Shown here: positions 7,700-16,813 of the stretch, one piece after another
Position numbering within the stretch: the first letter of the stretch is position 1
Layout: every line of letters starts with the position of its first letter
Source: JAEUJM01 sp044221555
Lineage (GTDB): Bacteria; Actinomycetota; Acidimicrobiia; Acidimicrobiales; DATDAH01
DNA length: 64,000 nt
Direction of reading: 5' to 3'
Assembly: GCA_044221555.1 (NCBI GenBank)
Contig: JBGAOY010000020.1
Span: 12,524-76,523 of the forward strand
Made by a program: the position numbers and the translations under genes
Notes under the pieces: generated by a model
The model's database searches: none
The model's input: the letters and a program-made list of their open reading frames with translations, nothing else
What the model was told of the DNA's origin: nothing

Positions 7700-9535
7700 T
7701 CAGACCCGTCGGACGTCGGCCCGCACCACATCACGGGCGGAGTTGTCGACGGTGCTGCGTACCTTGACCCTCAGCGCCACCGAGTCACCGACCCTGGACG
7801 GGGGCCGCGCCCCGACGATCATCTGGAGCCGCCGGGCTGCACCAGGCGGCACGTCGTCGAAGCGATAGGTGCCGGCGATCACGCTGGCGGTGACGTCGGT
7901 GCTGCCGGCGTAGAGGTACTTGACCTTGAACCCGGCAGTGGAGCCCGGCCCCCGAACGATGAGGTCGTCCAATCGGTTGCCGTCGTTCTGGAACTTGACG
8001 GTGAACGTCACGGAACCCGGCCGTGACACCGGGGCGCTGACGGTCTGGTCCTCGGCGGTTCCGTTGTAGATCCCGTCGCCCACAAAGGCTGCGGAGGAGC
8101 CCACGCGGCGTATCAGGGCATCGGGCCGCAGGAGCACCACGAGGCCTGTGCCGAGGTCGATCGCTGGCAGGCTGTCGCCCATCTCGCCGGGCTGGTCGCC
8201 CCGGTCGGCCTGGTCGCCGAGACCGAGTTGGCCGGAGACGTTGTCGCCCCAGCACTTGAGGGTCCCGTCGTCGAGGCGGGCGCAGGTGTGCTGGTCACCG
8301 GTGGTGATCGCCGTGGCGGAGCGACCCGTGCCGAGGCTCACCGGGGGCAGCGCGTTGCCGAGCTCATTGGGGCCGTCGCCCCGGGCCGCGGTACTGCCCT
8401 GGCCGAGCTGGCCGCCGCCGTTCAGGCCCCAGCACTTGACCGTGGCGTCATCGAGCCGCACGCACGTGTGCCCGTAGCCAGCGCTCACGGAGGTGGCGGT
8501 GCGGCTGTCGCCCAGCGGGACGGCGGGCAGGGAATCGCCCATCTCGCCGGGCTGGTCGCCTCGGGAGTCCGTCGCGCCAGTGCCGAGACGTCCACTGAGG
8601 CCGCTGCCCCAGCACTTCACCGACCCGTTGTCGAGCAACGCGCAGGTGTGCTGACCGCCGGCCGAGATCGCGAGGGAGGTGCGTCCGGTGCCGAGGTCCA
8701 GCGCTGCGAGGGCGTCGCCCATCTCGCCGGGCTGGTCGCCTCGGGAGTCCGTCGCGCCAGTGCCGAGGCGTCCGTTGACGCCACTGCCCCAGCACTTCAC
8801 CGACCCGTTGTCGAGCCGGGCGCAGGTATGCCCGTTGCTGGCGGTGATCGCGACAGCGGTGCGTCCGGTGCCGAGGCTCACCGCCGGCAGGGCATCGCCC
8901 ATCTCGGCCGCGTCGTCGCCCCGGTCCTGGGTGTCGCCGAGGCCCAGTTGGCCGTAGCTGTTGGCCCCCCAGCACTTCACCGATCCGTTGTCGAGGAGCG
9001 CGCACGTGTGCGACCCACCCGCGCTGATGGCCGTGGCGGTGCGTCCCGCACCGAGGTCGACGGCGGGGAGGGCGCCACCCATCTCCCCGGGCAACTCACC
9101 TCGGTTGGCGCTGTCGCCGAGACCCAGGCGGCCGTTGGCTCCGGCCCCCCAGCACTTCACCTCGCCGTTGTCGAGCACGGCGCAGGTGTGGCGGTAGCCG
9201 GCGGTGATCGCGGTGGCGGCCCGGCCGTTGCCGAGGTCCACGACGGGCAGGGCATCGCCCATCTCGGCCGCGTCGTCGCCCCGGTCGACCTGGTCGCCGA
9301 GCCCGAGCTGGCCGAATTCGTTGTCGCCCCAGCACTTGACCGCGCCGCTGGGGAACACCGCGCAGGTGTGGGAGCCACCGGCCGACACCAAGCGGAAGGC
9401 AGCGAGGGCTGCCGGCGCCTCGTTGCCGTCGGCTGCGGCCGGCGGCGGGGCCGCGAACAACGCGACGGTGCCGGCGGTGAAGGCCACGACTGCCAGGATC
9501 GAGCGCCAAACGGGTGAACCGAGGGATGAGCGCAT
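7700..9535 (-). CDS. Secreted RCC1-repeat protein
   Basis: 611 residues from ATG 9535, with GGAGG 7 bases upstream. A signal peptide (MRSSLGSPVWRSILAVVAF) is followed by seven repeats of about 60 residues, each with the pattern SAGxxHTCAxLDNGxVKCWG...GxLGLGD...DRGD...EMGDxLP. This is an RCC1 seven-bladed propeller; the paired Cys in HTC and KCWG could form a disulfide in every blade. After residue about 470 comes a beta-rich C-terminal domain (AFVGDGIYNG...VKFQNDGNRLDDLIVRG) also present at the end of the propeller at 1-1787. Function unknown; cell-surface or exported recognition protein inferred. Confidence 0.9.
   Translation of the reverse strand: MRSSLGSPVWRSILAVVAFTAGTVALFAAPPPAAADGNEAPAALAAFRLVSAGGSHTCAVFPSGAVKCWGDNEFGQLGLGDQVDRGDDAAEMGDALPVVDLGNGRAATAITAGYRHTCAVLDNGEVKCWGAGANGRLGLGDSANRGELPGEMGGALPAVDLGAGRTATAISAGGSHTCALLDNGSVKCWGANSYGQLGLGDTQDRGDDAAEMGDALPAVSLGTGRTAVAITASNGHTCARLDNGSVKCWGSGVNGRLGTGATDSRGDQPGEMGDALAALDLGTGRTSLAISAGGQHTCALLDNGSVKCWGSGLSGRLGTGATDSRGDQPGEMGDSLPAVPLGDSRTATSVSAGYGHTCVRLDDATVKCWGLNGGGQLGQGSTAARGDGPNELGNALPPVSLGTGRSATAITTGDQHTCARLDDGTLKCWGDNVSGQLGLGDQADRGDQPGEMGDSLPAIDLGTGLVVLLRPDALIRRVGSSAAFVGDGIYNGTAEDQTVSAPVSRPGSVTFTVKFQNDGNRLDDLIVRGPGSTAGFKVKYLYAGSTDVTASVIAGTYRFDDVPPGAARRLQMIVGARPPSRVGDSVALRVKVRSTVDNSARDVVRADVRRV
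8145..9395 (-). repeat. Seven 180-bp coding repeats (RCC1 blades)
   Basis: Period of 180 bp, 60 codons per blade. The two copies around 8530-8590 and 8710-8770 share a long identical stretch (from TCGCCCATCTCGCCGG onwards), pointing to recent internal duplication or gene conversion. Boundaries are approximate. Confidence 0.8.
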
Positions 9536-9716
9536 GGGAGCCTCCAGGAATCCGTCGTCCCCGGCAGCATCCCGGCCGAGGTCGACGGCCGGAAGAGGCC
9601 AACGGCCCTTCCTCCGCCCGAGTGGCACACGGGCGCGGTCATGGCCGCCCGCTCGTCCGCCACCCCGAAACGCCGGGAGCCGTCCCGAGGGCTTCGGCCC
9701 GGGTACCGTCACGGCG

Positions 9717-10124
9717 GTGGCCGACACGTTCTTCCCCTACCGGTTCGACAAGCGGTTCCTGGCCATGTGGCTGCCGTTCGGCGCCCGGCCGGGCCACGAC
9801 GGGGTGCACATCGGCGACGGCCGGTTCCGGGCGACGTTCGGCCTCCTGCGCGTCGACACCGCGCTGGACAACATCGCCGGCGGGCACATCACCGAGGGGT
9901 ACCGCTGGTGGACGGCCATCGGTGCCCGCCAGTCGTTCGCCGACGACGGCCTCACCTTCGGCACCAACCGCGATCGCGGCGTCTGTGTGCACTTCCACGA
10001 CCCGGTGCGCACCGCGGTCAGCCTGCGCCCGCACTCGGCGCTCACCGTGACGGTCGCCGACTGCGACGGGCTCGTCAGCGTGATCGGCCTCGACGAGCCC
10101 GCGGGCGGAACGGCGCAGGCGTAA
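9717..10124 (+). CDS. Conserved actinobacterial hypothetical protein
   Basis: 135 residues from GTG 9717. A -10 element TACCGT (9704-9709) lies 7 bases before the GTG, so the mRNA is probably leaderless. Features are FPYRFDKRF, GDGRFRATFG, EGYRWWTAIGARQSFADDGLTFGTN and VCVHFHDPV; I recognise this as a recurrent actinobacterial family without known function. It looks like a soluble beta-rich protein with no signal peptide. Its stop is 10 bp before the aldo-keto reductase, whose own -10 overlaps this stop codon. Confidence 0.75.
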   Translation: MADTFFPYRFDKRFLAMWLPFGARPGHDGVHIGDGRFRATFGLLRVDTALDNIAGGHITEGYRWWTAIGARQSFADDGLTFGTNRDRGVCVHFHDPVRTAVSLRPHSALTVTVADCDGLVSVIGLDEPAGGTAQA

Positions 10125-10134
10125 CGTCGGCGAC

Positions 10135-11013
10135 GTGATCGAGCGAGCGCCCTTCGGCCGGACCGGCCACGAGAGCAGCCGGGTGATCTTCGGCGCCGCC
10201 GCGTTGTGGGCCATGACGCAGGACCGCGCCGATGCGCTGCTCGACGTGTTGTTCGAGTTCGGCGTGAACCACCTCGACGTGGCCGCCTCGTACGGCGACG
10301 CCGAGCTGCGCCTGGCACCCTGGCTGGCCCACCATCGCCAGGAGTTCTTCCTCGCCACGAAGACCGACGAGCGCACCGCCGCAGGGGCCCGGGCCCAGCT
10401 CGAGCGGTCGCTCGATCGCCTCGGGGTCGACTCCGTGGACCTGATCCAGCTCCACAACCTGGTCGAGCCCGAGGAGTGGGAGATCGCCCACCGCGCCGGC
10501 GGGGCGGTGGAGGGGCTGGTCCGGGCCCGCGACGAGGGCCTGGTCCGGTTCATCGGCGTGACCGGTCACGGCACCCGCATCGCGGGCATGCACCGTCGCA
10601 GCCTCGAGCGCTTCGACGTCGACTCGGTGCTGCTGCCCTGGAACTTCGCCCTCGCGGGCAACGCCGGCTACCGGGCCGACTTCGAGGCGCTCACCGAGAC
10701 GTGTGCCGAGCGCGGGGTGGCCGTGCAGACCATCAAGTCCGTGGCCCGGCGCCGTTGGGCCGACGCGTCGACGCCGCACTTCAGCTGGTACGAGCCCCTC
10801 GACGACGACGACGCCCTCGGCCGGGCCGTTCGCTTCGTGCTCGGCCGACCGGGCCTGTTCCTCAACTCGTCCAGCGACGCCCGCGTGCTGCGGCCCATCC
10901 TCGAGGCCGCCGCCGCCGGGGGCCCGCCACCGACCGAGGCCGAGATGGCGGCCGACGTGGCCACCTACGGCATCCGGCCCCTGTTCGACGGCGCCGACCT
11001 CGAACGCATCTGA
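10135..11013 (+). CDS. Aldo/keto reductase
   Basis: 292-residue NAD(P)H-dependent oxidoreductase of the AKR superfamily. The tetrad is visible: Asp and Tyr in NHLDVAASYGDAE, Lys in FFLATKTDER and His in LIQLHNLVEPEEW. VRFIGVTGHG and the C-terminal LFLNSSSDARVLRPIL correspond to cofactor-binding strands. Start GTG 10135; a -10 element TAACGT (10122-10127) lies 7 bases upstream and uses the TAA stop of the preceding gene, suggesting an independent leaderless transcript. Substrate unknown; the neighbouring BKACE-family gene suggests a shared catabolic role. Confidence 0.9.
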   Translation: MIERAPFGRTGHESSRVIFGAAALWAMTQDRADALLDVLFEFGVNHLDVAASYGDAELRLAPWLAHHRQEFFLATKTDERTAAGARAQLERSLDRLGVDSVDLIQLHNLVEPEEWEIAHRAGGAVEGLVRARDEGLVRFIGVTGHGTRIAGMHRRSLERFDVDSVLLPWNFALAGNAGYRADFEALTETCAERGVAVQTIKSVARRRWADASTPHFSWYEPLDDDDALGRAVRFVLGRPGLFLNSSSDARVLRPILEAAAAGGPPPTEAEMAADVATYGIRPLFDGADLERI

Positions 11014-11046
11014 ACCCTGCCGCGGACACCGAGCCAGGAGCGAGCC

Positions 11047-11940
11047 ATGAGCGAGCCGGTCATCATCGAAGCGGCCATCAACGGAGTCACCAACAAGGCC
11101 CAGAACCCCAACGTGCCGATCGAGCCCGACGAGATCACCGCCGACGCGTTGGCCTGCTTCGACGCCGGCGCCGCGATCGTGCACAACCACATCGACCGGT
11201 TCGGCGTGCCCGGCGACGAAGCTGCCGAGCGCTACCTGGCGGGCTGGCGCCCGGTCCTGGCGGAGCGCCCGGATGCCCTGCTCTACCCGACGACCAACGC
11301 CGGGTCGACGGTGGTGGAGAGCTACGCCCACATCACCCCCTTGGCCGAGGCCGGCGTGCTGCGCCTCAGCCTGGCCGACCTCGGCTCGGTGAACCTGGGT
11401 GCCGCCGAGCCCGACGGCGTGCCCACGGGCGACTGGGTGTACCGCAACAGCTTCGCCGACGCCCACCACATGTTCGACCTGTGCGAGCGGCACGGCCTCG
11501 GCCCCAGCCTGGCGGTGTTCGACCCGAGCTGGCTGCGCGCCATCCTGGCGTGGCACCACGCGGGGCGGCTCCCCGCAGGGGCGATGGTCAAGCTCTACTT
11601 CGGCGGCGAGCGCGGCTACCTGGGCGGCGTCCCGTTCGGCCTGCCGCCGACCGAGACCGCGTTGGCGGCCTACCTCGAGCTCCTCGACTCGACGGGCCTC
11701 CCGTGGTCGGTGTCCGTGTTCGGCGGCGACCTGTTGTCCTCGCCCGTGGCCGACGCGGCGTTGCGCCAGGGCGGCCACCTGCATCTCGGCCTCGAGTGCC
11801 ACCCCGGCGACACACAGGACCCGCCGTCGAACGCGGCGCTGGTGGCCGCCGCGGTCGATCGGGCCCAGGCCGCGGGCCGCACCGTGGCCACCCCGGACGA
11901 CGCGGCGGCGCTGCTGGGCCTGGCACCGCGGCCGACCTGA
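11047..11940 (+). CDS. BKACE-family (DUF849) beta-keto acid cleavage protein
   Basis: 297 residues. The family cleaves beta-keto acids with acetyl-CoA, using a Zn2+ ion in a TIM barrel (for example 3-keto-5-aminohexanoate cleavage enzyme). The family start VIIEAAINGVTNK, the metal-binding HNH in AAIVHNHID, and the C-terminal LHLGLECHPGD, which replaces the commoner VGLED segment, can be seen. Preceded by GAGCGAGCC and 33 bp after the reductase; likely one transcript. BKACE members differ in substrate, which cannot be read here. Confidence 0.88.
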   Translation: MSEPVIIEAAINGVTNKAQNPNVPIEPDEITADALACFDAGAAIVHNHIDRFGVPGDEAAERYLAGWRPVLAERPDALLYPTTNAGSTVVESYAHITPLAEAGVLRLSLADLGSVNLGAAEPDGVPTGDWVYRNSFADAHHMFDLCERHGLGPSLAVFDPSWLRAILAWHHAGRLPAGAMVKLYFGGERGYLGGVPFGLPPTETALAAYLELLDSTGLPWSVSVFGGDLLSSPVADAALRQGGHLHLGLECHPGDTQDPPSNAALVAAAVDRAQAAGRTVATPDDAAALLGLAPRPT

Positions 11941-11965
11941 CCGTGGCGTAGAAGGCCACCCGGCC

Positions 11966-12367
11966 TCAGTCCGCCTCACCGTGGTCGTCGTCCGGCTCGA
12001 AGGACGCCACCAGACCGAGGAGCAGCTGCATCGCCTCGGAGCGCTCGAAGCCCGCCTCGACGAACGAGGAGAACAGCTCGTACTGCATCCTGGCGAAGCC
12101 CCCGCTGGTCGGCGGGCCCGCGACGTCGTGGTCAGGGCGGACCTCACGGTGGACCGGTGCCGGAACGTCGACGATCCGCCAACTCGGCGGCACCTCCTCG
12201 AGCGCAGCCGCCCACACCTCGTCACAGATCGCCGGATGGGCGAACACCTCCCCACCACCCTCACTGACCAGGTGCACCAGCCCGTCCGAGCGGCCGATGA
12301 CCGTGAAGCACATGGCCAACTCGTCTTCGGCGCCTTCGTCCGGTGTCTCCTCCGAGCCCATGCCCAA
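11966..12367 (-). CDS. Hypothetical acidic protein
   Basis: 133 residues, strongly acidic at both ends (EETPDEGAEDE, EPDDDHGEAD). The middle, AMCFTVIGRSDGLVHLVSEGGGEVFAHPAICDEVWAAALEEVPPSWRIVDV, looks like a small folded domain, with a helical C-terminal part FARMQYELFSSFVEAGFERSEAMQLL. I do not recognise the family. Converges with the BKACE gene at a 25-bp gap. Start is uncertain by a few codons because two ATGs lie close together. Confidence 0.55.
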   Translation of the reverse strand: MGMGSEETPDEGAEDELAMCFTVIGRSDGLVHLVSEGGGEVFAHPAICDEVWAAALEEVPPSWRIVDVPAPVHREVRPDHDVAGPPTSGGFARMQYELFSSFVEAGFERSEAMQLLLGLVASFEPDDDHGEAD

Positions 12368-12564
12368 CCGGTACGCCAGTGCTGTGACCCACGCCGCCTG
12401 CCACAGCGGGCGTGGGCGCGGCGGCGGGGACCAACGAGCCCGAGGGACGCCGCTCGCGTGGCCGAACGGGGAACGGGCGGGGTCCGAGCGACCCGCCGCC
12501 TCCGTGGCCGAACGGACGACGAGCGCAGTCGCCAGGAGCGGGAGACGTGAGGGCCCGGACCCGC

Positions 12565-13071
12565 TCAGTCGTCGAGCAGCACGAGGGCGAGGTCCCAGAC
12601 GATGTCGCCTCGGGCGCGGAAGAGCTTCGGCACGGGCACGCCCACCGCCCGGGGGTTCACCGACGTCCGACCCTCCACGTGCAGGCGATCGCCGTCGATG
12701 CGACCGCTGGTCCCGAGGCCGTCGGTGCTGTGCGACTCGCCCCGCATGGTGACGTCGACGACGAAGCCGAACTCGTCGTGGTCGTGGCCCTTGGTGCGGG
12801 CCACATCACGGATCGTGCCCCGGATGGGGATCTGGTCGCCCCCCGACAGCAGCGACCGGCTCACCTTGGTGAGCGGCCCGGTGTCGAGATCGGCGAGCGC
12901 CAGGGCGAAGTCGCCCCGGATGGGAACCCGCATGTCGGGCCGACCGTCGTCACCCAACGTGAGGTCGAACTCACCCGACAGCCCTCGTACCGTGATGCCG
13001 AGTCCCGGGATGCCGGGGCGGAAGGTCACCCGCGCCGACGCCCGCTCGGTGTCGATCCGCCAGCGCGCCAT
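12565..13071 (-). CDS. YceI-like beta-barrel protein
   Basis: 168 residues. The start MARWRIDTERASARVTFRP and the alternating beta pattern ending IDGDRLHVEGRTSVNP...GDIVWDLALVLLD resemble the YceI/lipid-binding barrel family (polyisoprenoid binding in characterised members). No signal peptide, so cytoplasmic if the start is right. The 197 bp upstream of the next gene (12368-12564) contain only two copies of GTGGCCGAACGG. Family call is from fold pattern, not a specific motif. Confidence 0.6.
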   Translation of the reverse strand: MARWRIDTERASARVTFRPGIPGLGITVRGLSGEFDLTLGDDGRPDMRVPIRGDFALALADLDTGPLTKVSRSLLSGGDQIPIRGTIRDVARTKGHDHDEFGFVVDVTMRGESHSTDGLGTSGRIDGDRLHVEGRTSVNPRAVGVPVPKLFRARGDIVWDLALVLLDD

Positions 13072-13190
13072 TGGCGTGACCGTAGGGCACCCGGGCCGGC
13101 GGCGGGGGACGAACCGGCCACCGTGCCCTTCTGGCGCCCGATCCGGCGGTCAGGGCGACATGATCGGGCGCCAGTTCGAGGGGTGAGTGG

Positions 13191-15542
13191 TCAGCCCGAG
13201 GCCAGGTGCACGGTGGTGGCGAGGGCGGCGACGATGTCGGCCTCGCGGAACCGCAGTGGGCGCAGCGCCTTCGCGGCGTAGGCGACGGCGCCGGCCGCGT
13301 GCTCGGGACGGCGGTCGTCGCCGGTCTGGCCGTAGGCGAGCAGACCGACGGCCTCGGGACCGTCGTCGGTGAGCTCGACCGCCATGACGAAGCTGACGCC
13401 GTAGTCGCACTGGTAGCCACCCGGCGCGAGGCCGGTGCGGTCGCGGCCGGGCAGGGCCAGGGGCTTGGGGGGCACCGGCTCGAGCGACATCGAGGCCAGG
13501 GCACCCCACGGGCTGAGCACGTTCATCATCCCCTCGACCTCGCCGCCGCCGTGCACCGGCACCCGGGTGTCGCCCCGCACCACCCACTGCACGTCGCCGA
13601 GGGGGGCGTCGAGGGCGACGCCGGCGGCGTCGAGGACCCGCACCGCGTGGCCGGCGGCTCGGGCCACCGGATCGTCGTCGCCCCCGGCGCCACCGGCCGG
13701 CGCCGGGGCCAGCCCCCGCGGGGTGGCCACCGGGTCGGCAGGGTCGAACGGCTCCGCGAACAGGGGGCCGGCGTCCAGCCGGTCGGCCATGGTGAACGTG
13801 CCCAGTAGCTCGCGCCACAGCGCCGCGCCCCGTGAGGCGAGGTCGTAACGTCGATCCCAGTGCTCGAGCACGTCGGCCACCCGTCCGAGGTCGGCGGCAT
13901 GGCCCTCGACCACCACCGTCCCCGCGTCCCGGCAGCGGTCGATCACCTCGTCGACCAGCAACTCGGCACTGAGGCTCTCGTTGGCGAACAGCGTGGCGAC
14001 CAGGTCGTCACGCGTGACCTGGCCGCGAGCGGCCAGCCGCTCGGCCAGCGCCAGGTTCTGGCGGGTGCGCAGGGTTCGGGGCGTGCCCTCGAGGCCGTGG
14101 AAGGGCGAGTGGCCCTCGAGCGGTTGGGCCGCGGTGGTGAGCCAGTGCGAGTCGTTGGCGTTCACGAGCGCGTCGCGCCGCTCGACCTGGGGCAGCGCGC
14201 TGAAGGGCTCGAGCCCGGGGGCCCGGGCGTCGGGATGGTCGAGCCACTCGTCGTCGGGCTCGCTGCCGTCGAGCAGGGCCACCCGGTTCTCGTAGAGCAG
14301 GGCCGCGACCAGGTCGTCGCGGATGCGGGCCACGAAGCGCTGCTGGGCGCCGGGGCTCAGCCGCGGGGTGGCCGATGCGTCGATGTACCACGACCGGCCC
14401 GACCGGTCGGCCGCCAGCGTGTTCACCCACGGGATCCCCTGCACCCGCGCGTACACCCCCTGGAACCGGTCGAGGTCGGTGGCCTGGCCCATGCCCACGA
14501 ACTGCTCGACGACGGAGGTGTTGGACAGGTTGGCGTCGCGGTAGCAGTAGGCGGTCTCGAGGCCCCACCCCACCAGGGGCAGGTTGAGCATGGGCCCGTG
14601 GTGCGTGTCCCAGAGGGTGCGTGACACCTCCGAGATGGCGCCGTCGTCGCCCCGCACCAGGACGGTGTGGGTACGCGGGGTCATGGCCCGCTCGCCGTCG
14701 CCGAACCGGTAGCGGGTGGGGTCGCCCGGCACGAGGTCGAGTTGGTACACGGTGAAGCGGTGGCCACACGAGAAGGTGTGCGCCCACGCCAGTCCCTCGT
14801 TGAACCCCATCTGCACCCCGGGCGTGCCGAGCAGCGACACCCCGTACACGTCGAGCTGGCCCGGGATCGTGAGGTGGCACTCCCAGAACCGGGCCTCGCC
14901 GTGCCAGGGGAAGTGGGGATTGGCCAGCACCATGCCGTGGCCGGACGCGCTCACGTCACCCCCGACCGCCCACCCGTTGCTGGCGCCCTCGCCCGCCGCG
15001 CCGCCGCCGAGGGCCTCGACCGGAGAGGGCGGCACGGGGCCATCGGCCCCCGGCGCCTCGGCCCGACCGATCACCTGGACGAGGTTGCGGCCGCTCGCCA
15101 TCAACGACACGTCCACCATGTGGGCGTAGAACTCCAACTCGGTGACCGGGCGGATCCAGGGCGCACCGGCGCACCAGGCGGGCAGGGTGCGGTCGCGGTG
15201 GGCCTCGTCGACGGCCCGGTTGTACCCCGCCACGTAGCCGGCGATGAGGTCCCGGCGATCGGGCGTCTGCGCGGCACGGAACGCCTCGGCCCGGCCGACC
15301 ACGTCGAGAGCCAGGTAGCCGAAGTCGCTGGCCAGGTGCGCCCCCTGGGGGCCGGGCCCGAAGTGCCGGGCGCGCTCGCTGCGCACCTTCAGCAACTGGT
15401 CGGCGATGGCCGGCAACTGGTCGCGCCCGCAGGCCCAACCCTGGCCGAACCCGAGGCCGCCCCAGTCCGCCGCCCGCACGTGGGGCACGCCGTCGTTCGT
15501 GTACCGGACCTCCGCCTGGAAGCCCCCCGCCTCGTCGTCCAT
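13191..15542 (-). CDS. Penicillin acylase-family N-terminal nucleophile hydrolase
   Basis: 783 residues from ATG 15542, related to acyl-homoserine-lactone acylases (PvdQ/QuiP). The self-processing site is GEGASNGWAVGG; Ser188 would become the N-terminal nucleophile of the beta chain, leaving an alpha chain of about 187 residues. Further family blocks are MVLANPHFPW, GVQMGFNEGLAWAHT, WDTHHGPM and LVNANDSHW. Unlike secreted relatives, no signal peptide is visible; the start MDDEAGGFQAEVRYTNDG goes straight into the mature fold. Upstream in-frame sequence runs antisense to hipA and gives no better start. Substrate not predictable. Confidence 0.88.
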   Translation of the reverse strand: MDDEAGGFQAEVRYTNDGVPHVRAADWGGLGFGQGWACGRDQLPAIADQLLKVRSERARHFGPGPQGAHLASDFGYLALDVVGRAEAFRAAQTPDRRDLIAGYVAGYNRAVDEAHRDRTLPAWCAGAPWIRPVTELEFYAHMVDVSLMASGRNLVQVIGRAEAPGADGPVPPSPVEALGGGAAGEGASNGWAVGGDVSASGHGMVLANPHFPWHGEARFWECHLTIPGQLDVYGVSLLGTPGVQMGFNEGLAWAHTFSCGHRFTVYQLDLVPGDPTRYRFGDGERAMTPRTHTVLVRGDDGAISEVSRTLWDTHHGPMLNLPLVGWGLETAYCYRDANLSNTSVVEQFVGMGQATDLDRFQGVYARVQGIPWVNTLAADRSGRSWYIDASATPRLSPGAQQRFVARIRDDLVAALLYENRVALLDGSEPDDEWLDHPDARAPGLEPFSALPQVERRDALVNANDSHWLTTAAQPLEGHSPFHGLEGTPRTLRTRQNLALAERLAARGQVTRDDLVATLFANESLSAELLVDEVIDRCRDAGTVVVEGHAADLGRVADVLEHWDRRYDLASRGAALWRELLGTFTMADRLDAGPLFAEPFDPADPVATPRGLAPAPAGGAGGDDDPVARAAGHAVRVLDAAGVALDAPLGDVQWVVRGDTRVPVHGGGEVEGMMNVLSPWGALASMSLEPVPPKPLALPGRDRTGLAPGGYQCDYGVSFVMAVELTDDGPEAVGLLAYGQTGDDRRPEHAAGAVAYAAKALRPLRFREADIVAALATTVHLASG

Positions 15543-15589
15543 CCGGCCAACGTACGCGAGCGCGGTCCGGAGGTCGGTCAGGAGGTCGG

Positions 15590-16813
15590 TCAGGAGCCGG
15601 CGGCGAGCCGCCGGCGGTACCGGAGCTCCTTCCTGAGATCGCGGGTCACCCGTTCTCCGAACGGCAGGGCGCCAGCGGCGATCTGCTCGTCGAGGGGCAC
15701 CAACCGCTGCAGCAGGCCGTCGAGCACCCGTTCCGCGGCCCGGTCCGGAAGGCCCACCGATCGGGCGAAGTCCAGCAGATGTCGGCGACCGAGCCCACGC
15801 GTTCGGCCCCCCATCGACAGCGCCAGGCTGGTGTCGCCGTACGGCACCGTGGAGGGAAGGTCGTACGCAGGAGCGACTCTCCACTCGCCGTCGACCGTCG
15901 CCAGGATCGACAGGTTCTTCGCGTGGATGTCGCCGTTGCCCGTGAGCCAGCCGTAGCAGAGCTGTTGATACAGCGAGCGCAGGGCGACCGGCCTCGCCGC
16001 GCATCGCTCGGACAGCGCGGCGACGACCTCCTCGCTCGTGAGGTTGTACTTGTCGGCCGGCCACCGTCCGAGCACCTGACAGCCGTCCTCGCAGGCAAGG
16101 GCCATCGTCTCGCCGCCGGGTTGCGCGATCCGGTCGAATCGACGGACCAACAGCCCGGGGCGGCCATCCGCATCGTGAACGACCGTCGCGTCGGCAGCGG
16201 GGATCTGCGATGCCCGGGCGAGGCCCAGGAAATACCGCTCGTTCGCGACGACGTGGGGGAACTCGGGAGGGTCGACCTTCAGGAGGAACCGCTCACCCGC
16301 CCGGTCGATCGGCACCGAGATCATGCGGGCCGACACCTTGTCCTGCACGCCGGGCAACCCGACCGGATCGACCACACCGGAGTCGGCCATCACGTCCGCG
16401 AATCGAACCTCCGACCACGCGTCCGTCACCTGGAGCACCGGCGCGGCACGCGCGGGCTCGAGCCCGGCGACGACGATCTGAACGTCGCCGATCACGTCGC
16501 TCCCCACGGCGAGCAACAGCGAGAGCTCGTCGTCGGCCGAGGTCTTCACGGCGCGACGCAGGCCCGAGAGCCGTCTGCCTTCAGGGAGGAGGCCGGCGAA
16601 GAACGGCGCAACCGCGCCGCCATGGGTACGGACCGCGACATCGGCGAGCGGCAGGGTCGTGGCCACCGGTGGACCCCCCGCGGCCAGATAGGTGGGGGTG
16701 TACGCGAATTCGATCTCAGCATCGACCCGGCGGATCGTCGCGGCGAGCACTCCCGCCTTGTACACCTGCGCCTCCCGCACACCGGTGAGATGGGCGAGAT
16801 CACCGGGCTTCAT
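15590..16813 (-). CDS. hipA: HipA-family Ser/Thr kinase toxin
   Basis: 407 residues. HipA kinases phosphorylate an aminoacyl-tRNA synthetase (GltX in E. coli) and induce dormancy. Seen are the N-terminal couple_hipA region (FFAGLLPEGRRLSGLRRAV), the core LPGVQDKVSARM, the ATP-binding FLLKVDPPEFPHVVANE, the catalytic loop GNGDIHAKNLSIL (Asp, His, Lys, Asn) and the metal motif APAYDLPSTVPYGDTS. All key residues are present, so it is probably active. ATG overlaps the hipB stop (ATGA), a translational coupling typical of toxin-antitoxin pairs. Confidence 0.93.
   Translation of the reverse strand: MKPGDLAHLTGVREAQVYKAGVLAATIRRVDAEIEFAYTPTYLAAGGPPVATTLPLADVAVRTHGGAVAPFFAGLLPEGRRLSGLRRAVKTSADDELSLLLAVGSDVIGDVQIVVAGLEPARAAPVLQVTDAWSEVRFADVMADSGVVDPVGLPGVQDKVSARMISVPIDRAGERFLLKVDPPEFPHVVANERYFLGLARASQIPAADATVVHDADGRPGLLVRRFDRIAQPGGETMALACEDGCQVLGRWPADKYNLTSEEVVAALSERCAARPVALRSLYQQLCYGWLTGNGDIHAKNLSILATVDGEWRVAPAYDLPSTVPYGDTSLALSMGGRTRGLGRRHLLDFARSVGLPDRAAERVLDGLLQRLVPLDEQIAAGALPFGERVTRDLRKELRYRRRLAAGS

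Noticed and set aside
8145..9395. 180-bp repeats as a non-coding satellite or CRISPR-like array
   Set aside because: They are in-frame RCC1 blades with conserved HTC and CWG motifs.
10075..12264. A 729-codon open frame on the minus strand opposite the reductase and BKACE genes
   Set aside because: It is a codon-bias shadow in GC-rich DNA; the plus-strand frames have clear family motifs and the minus frame has none.
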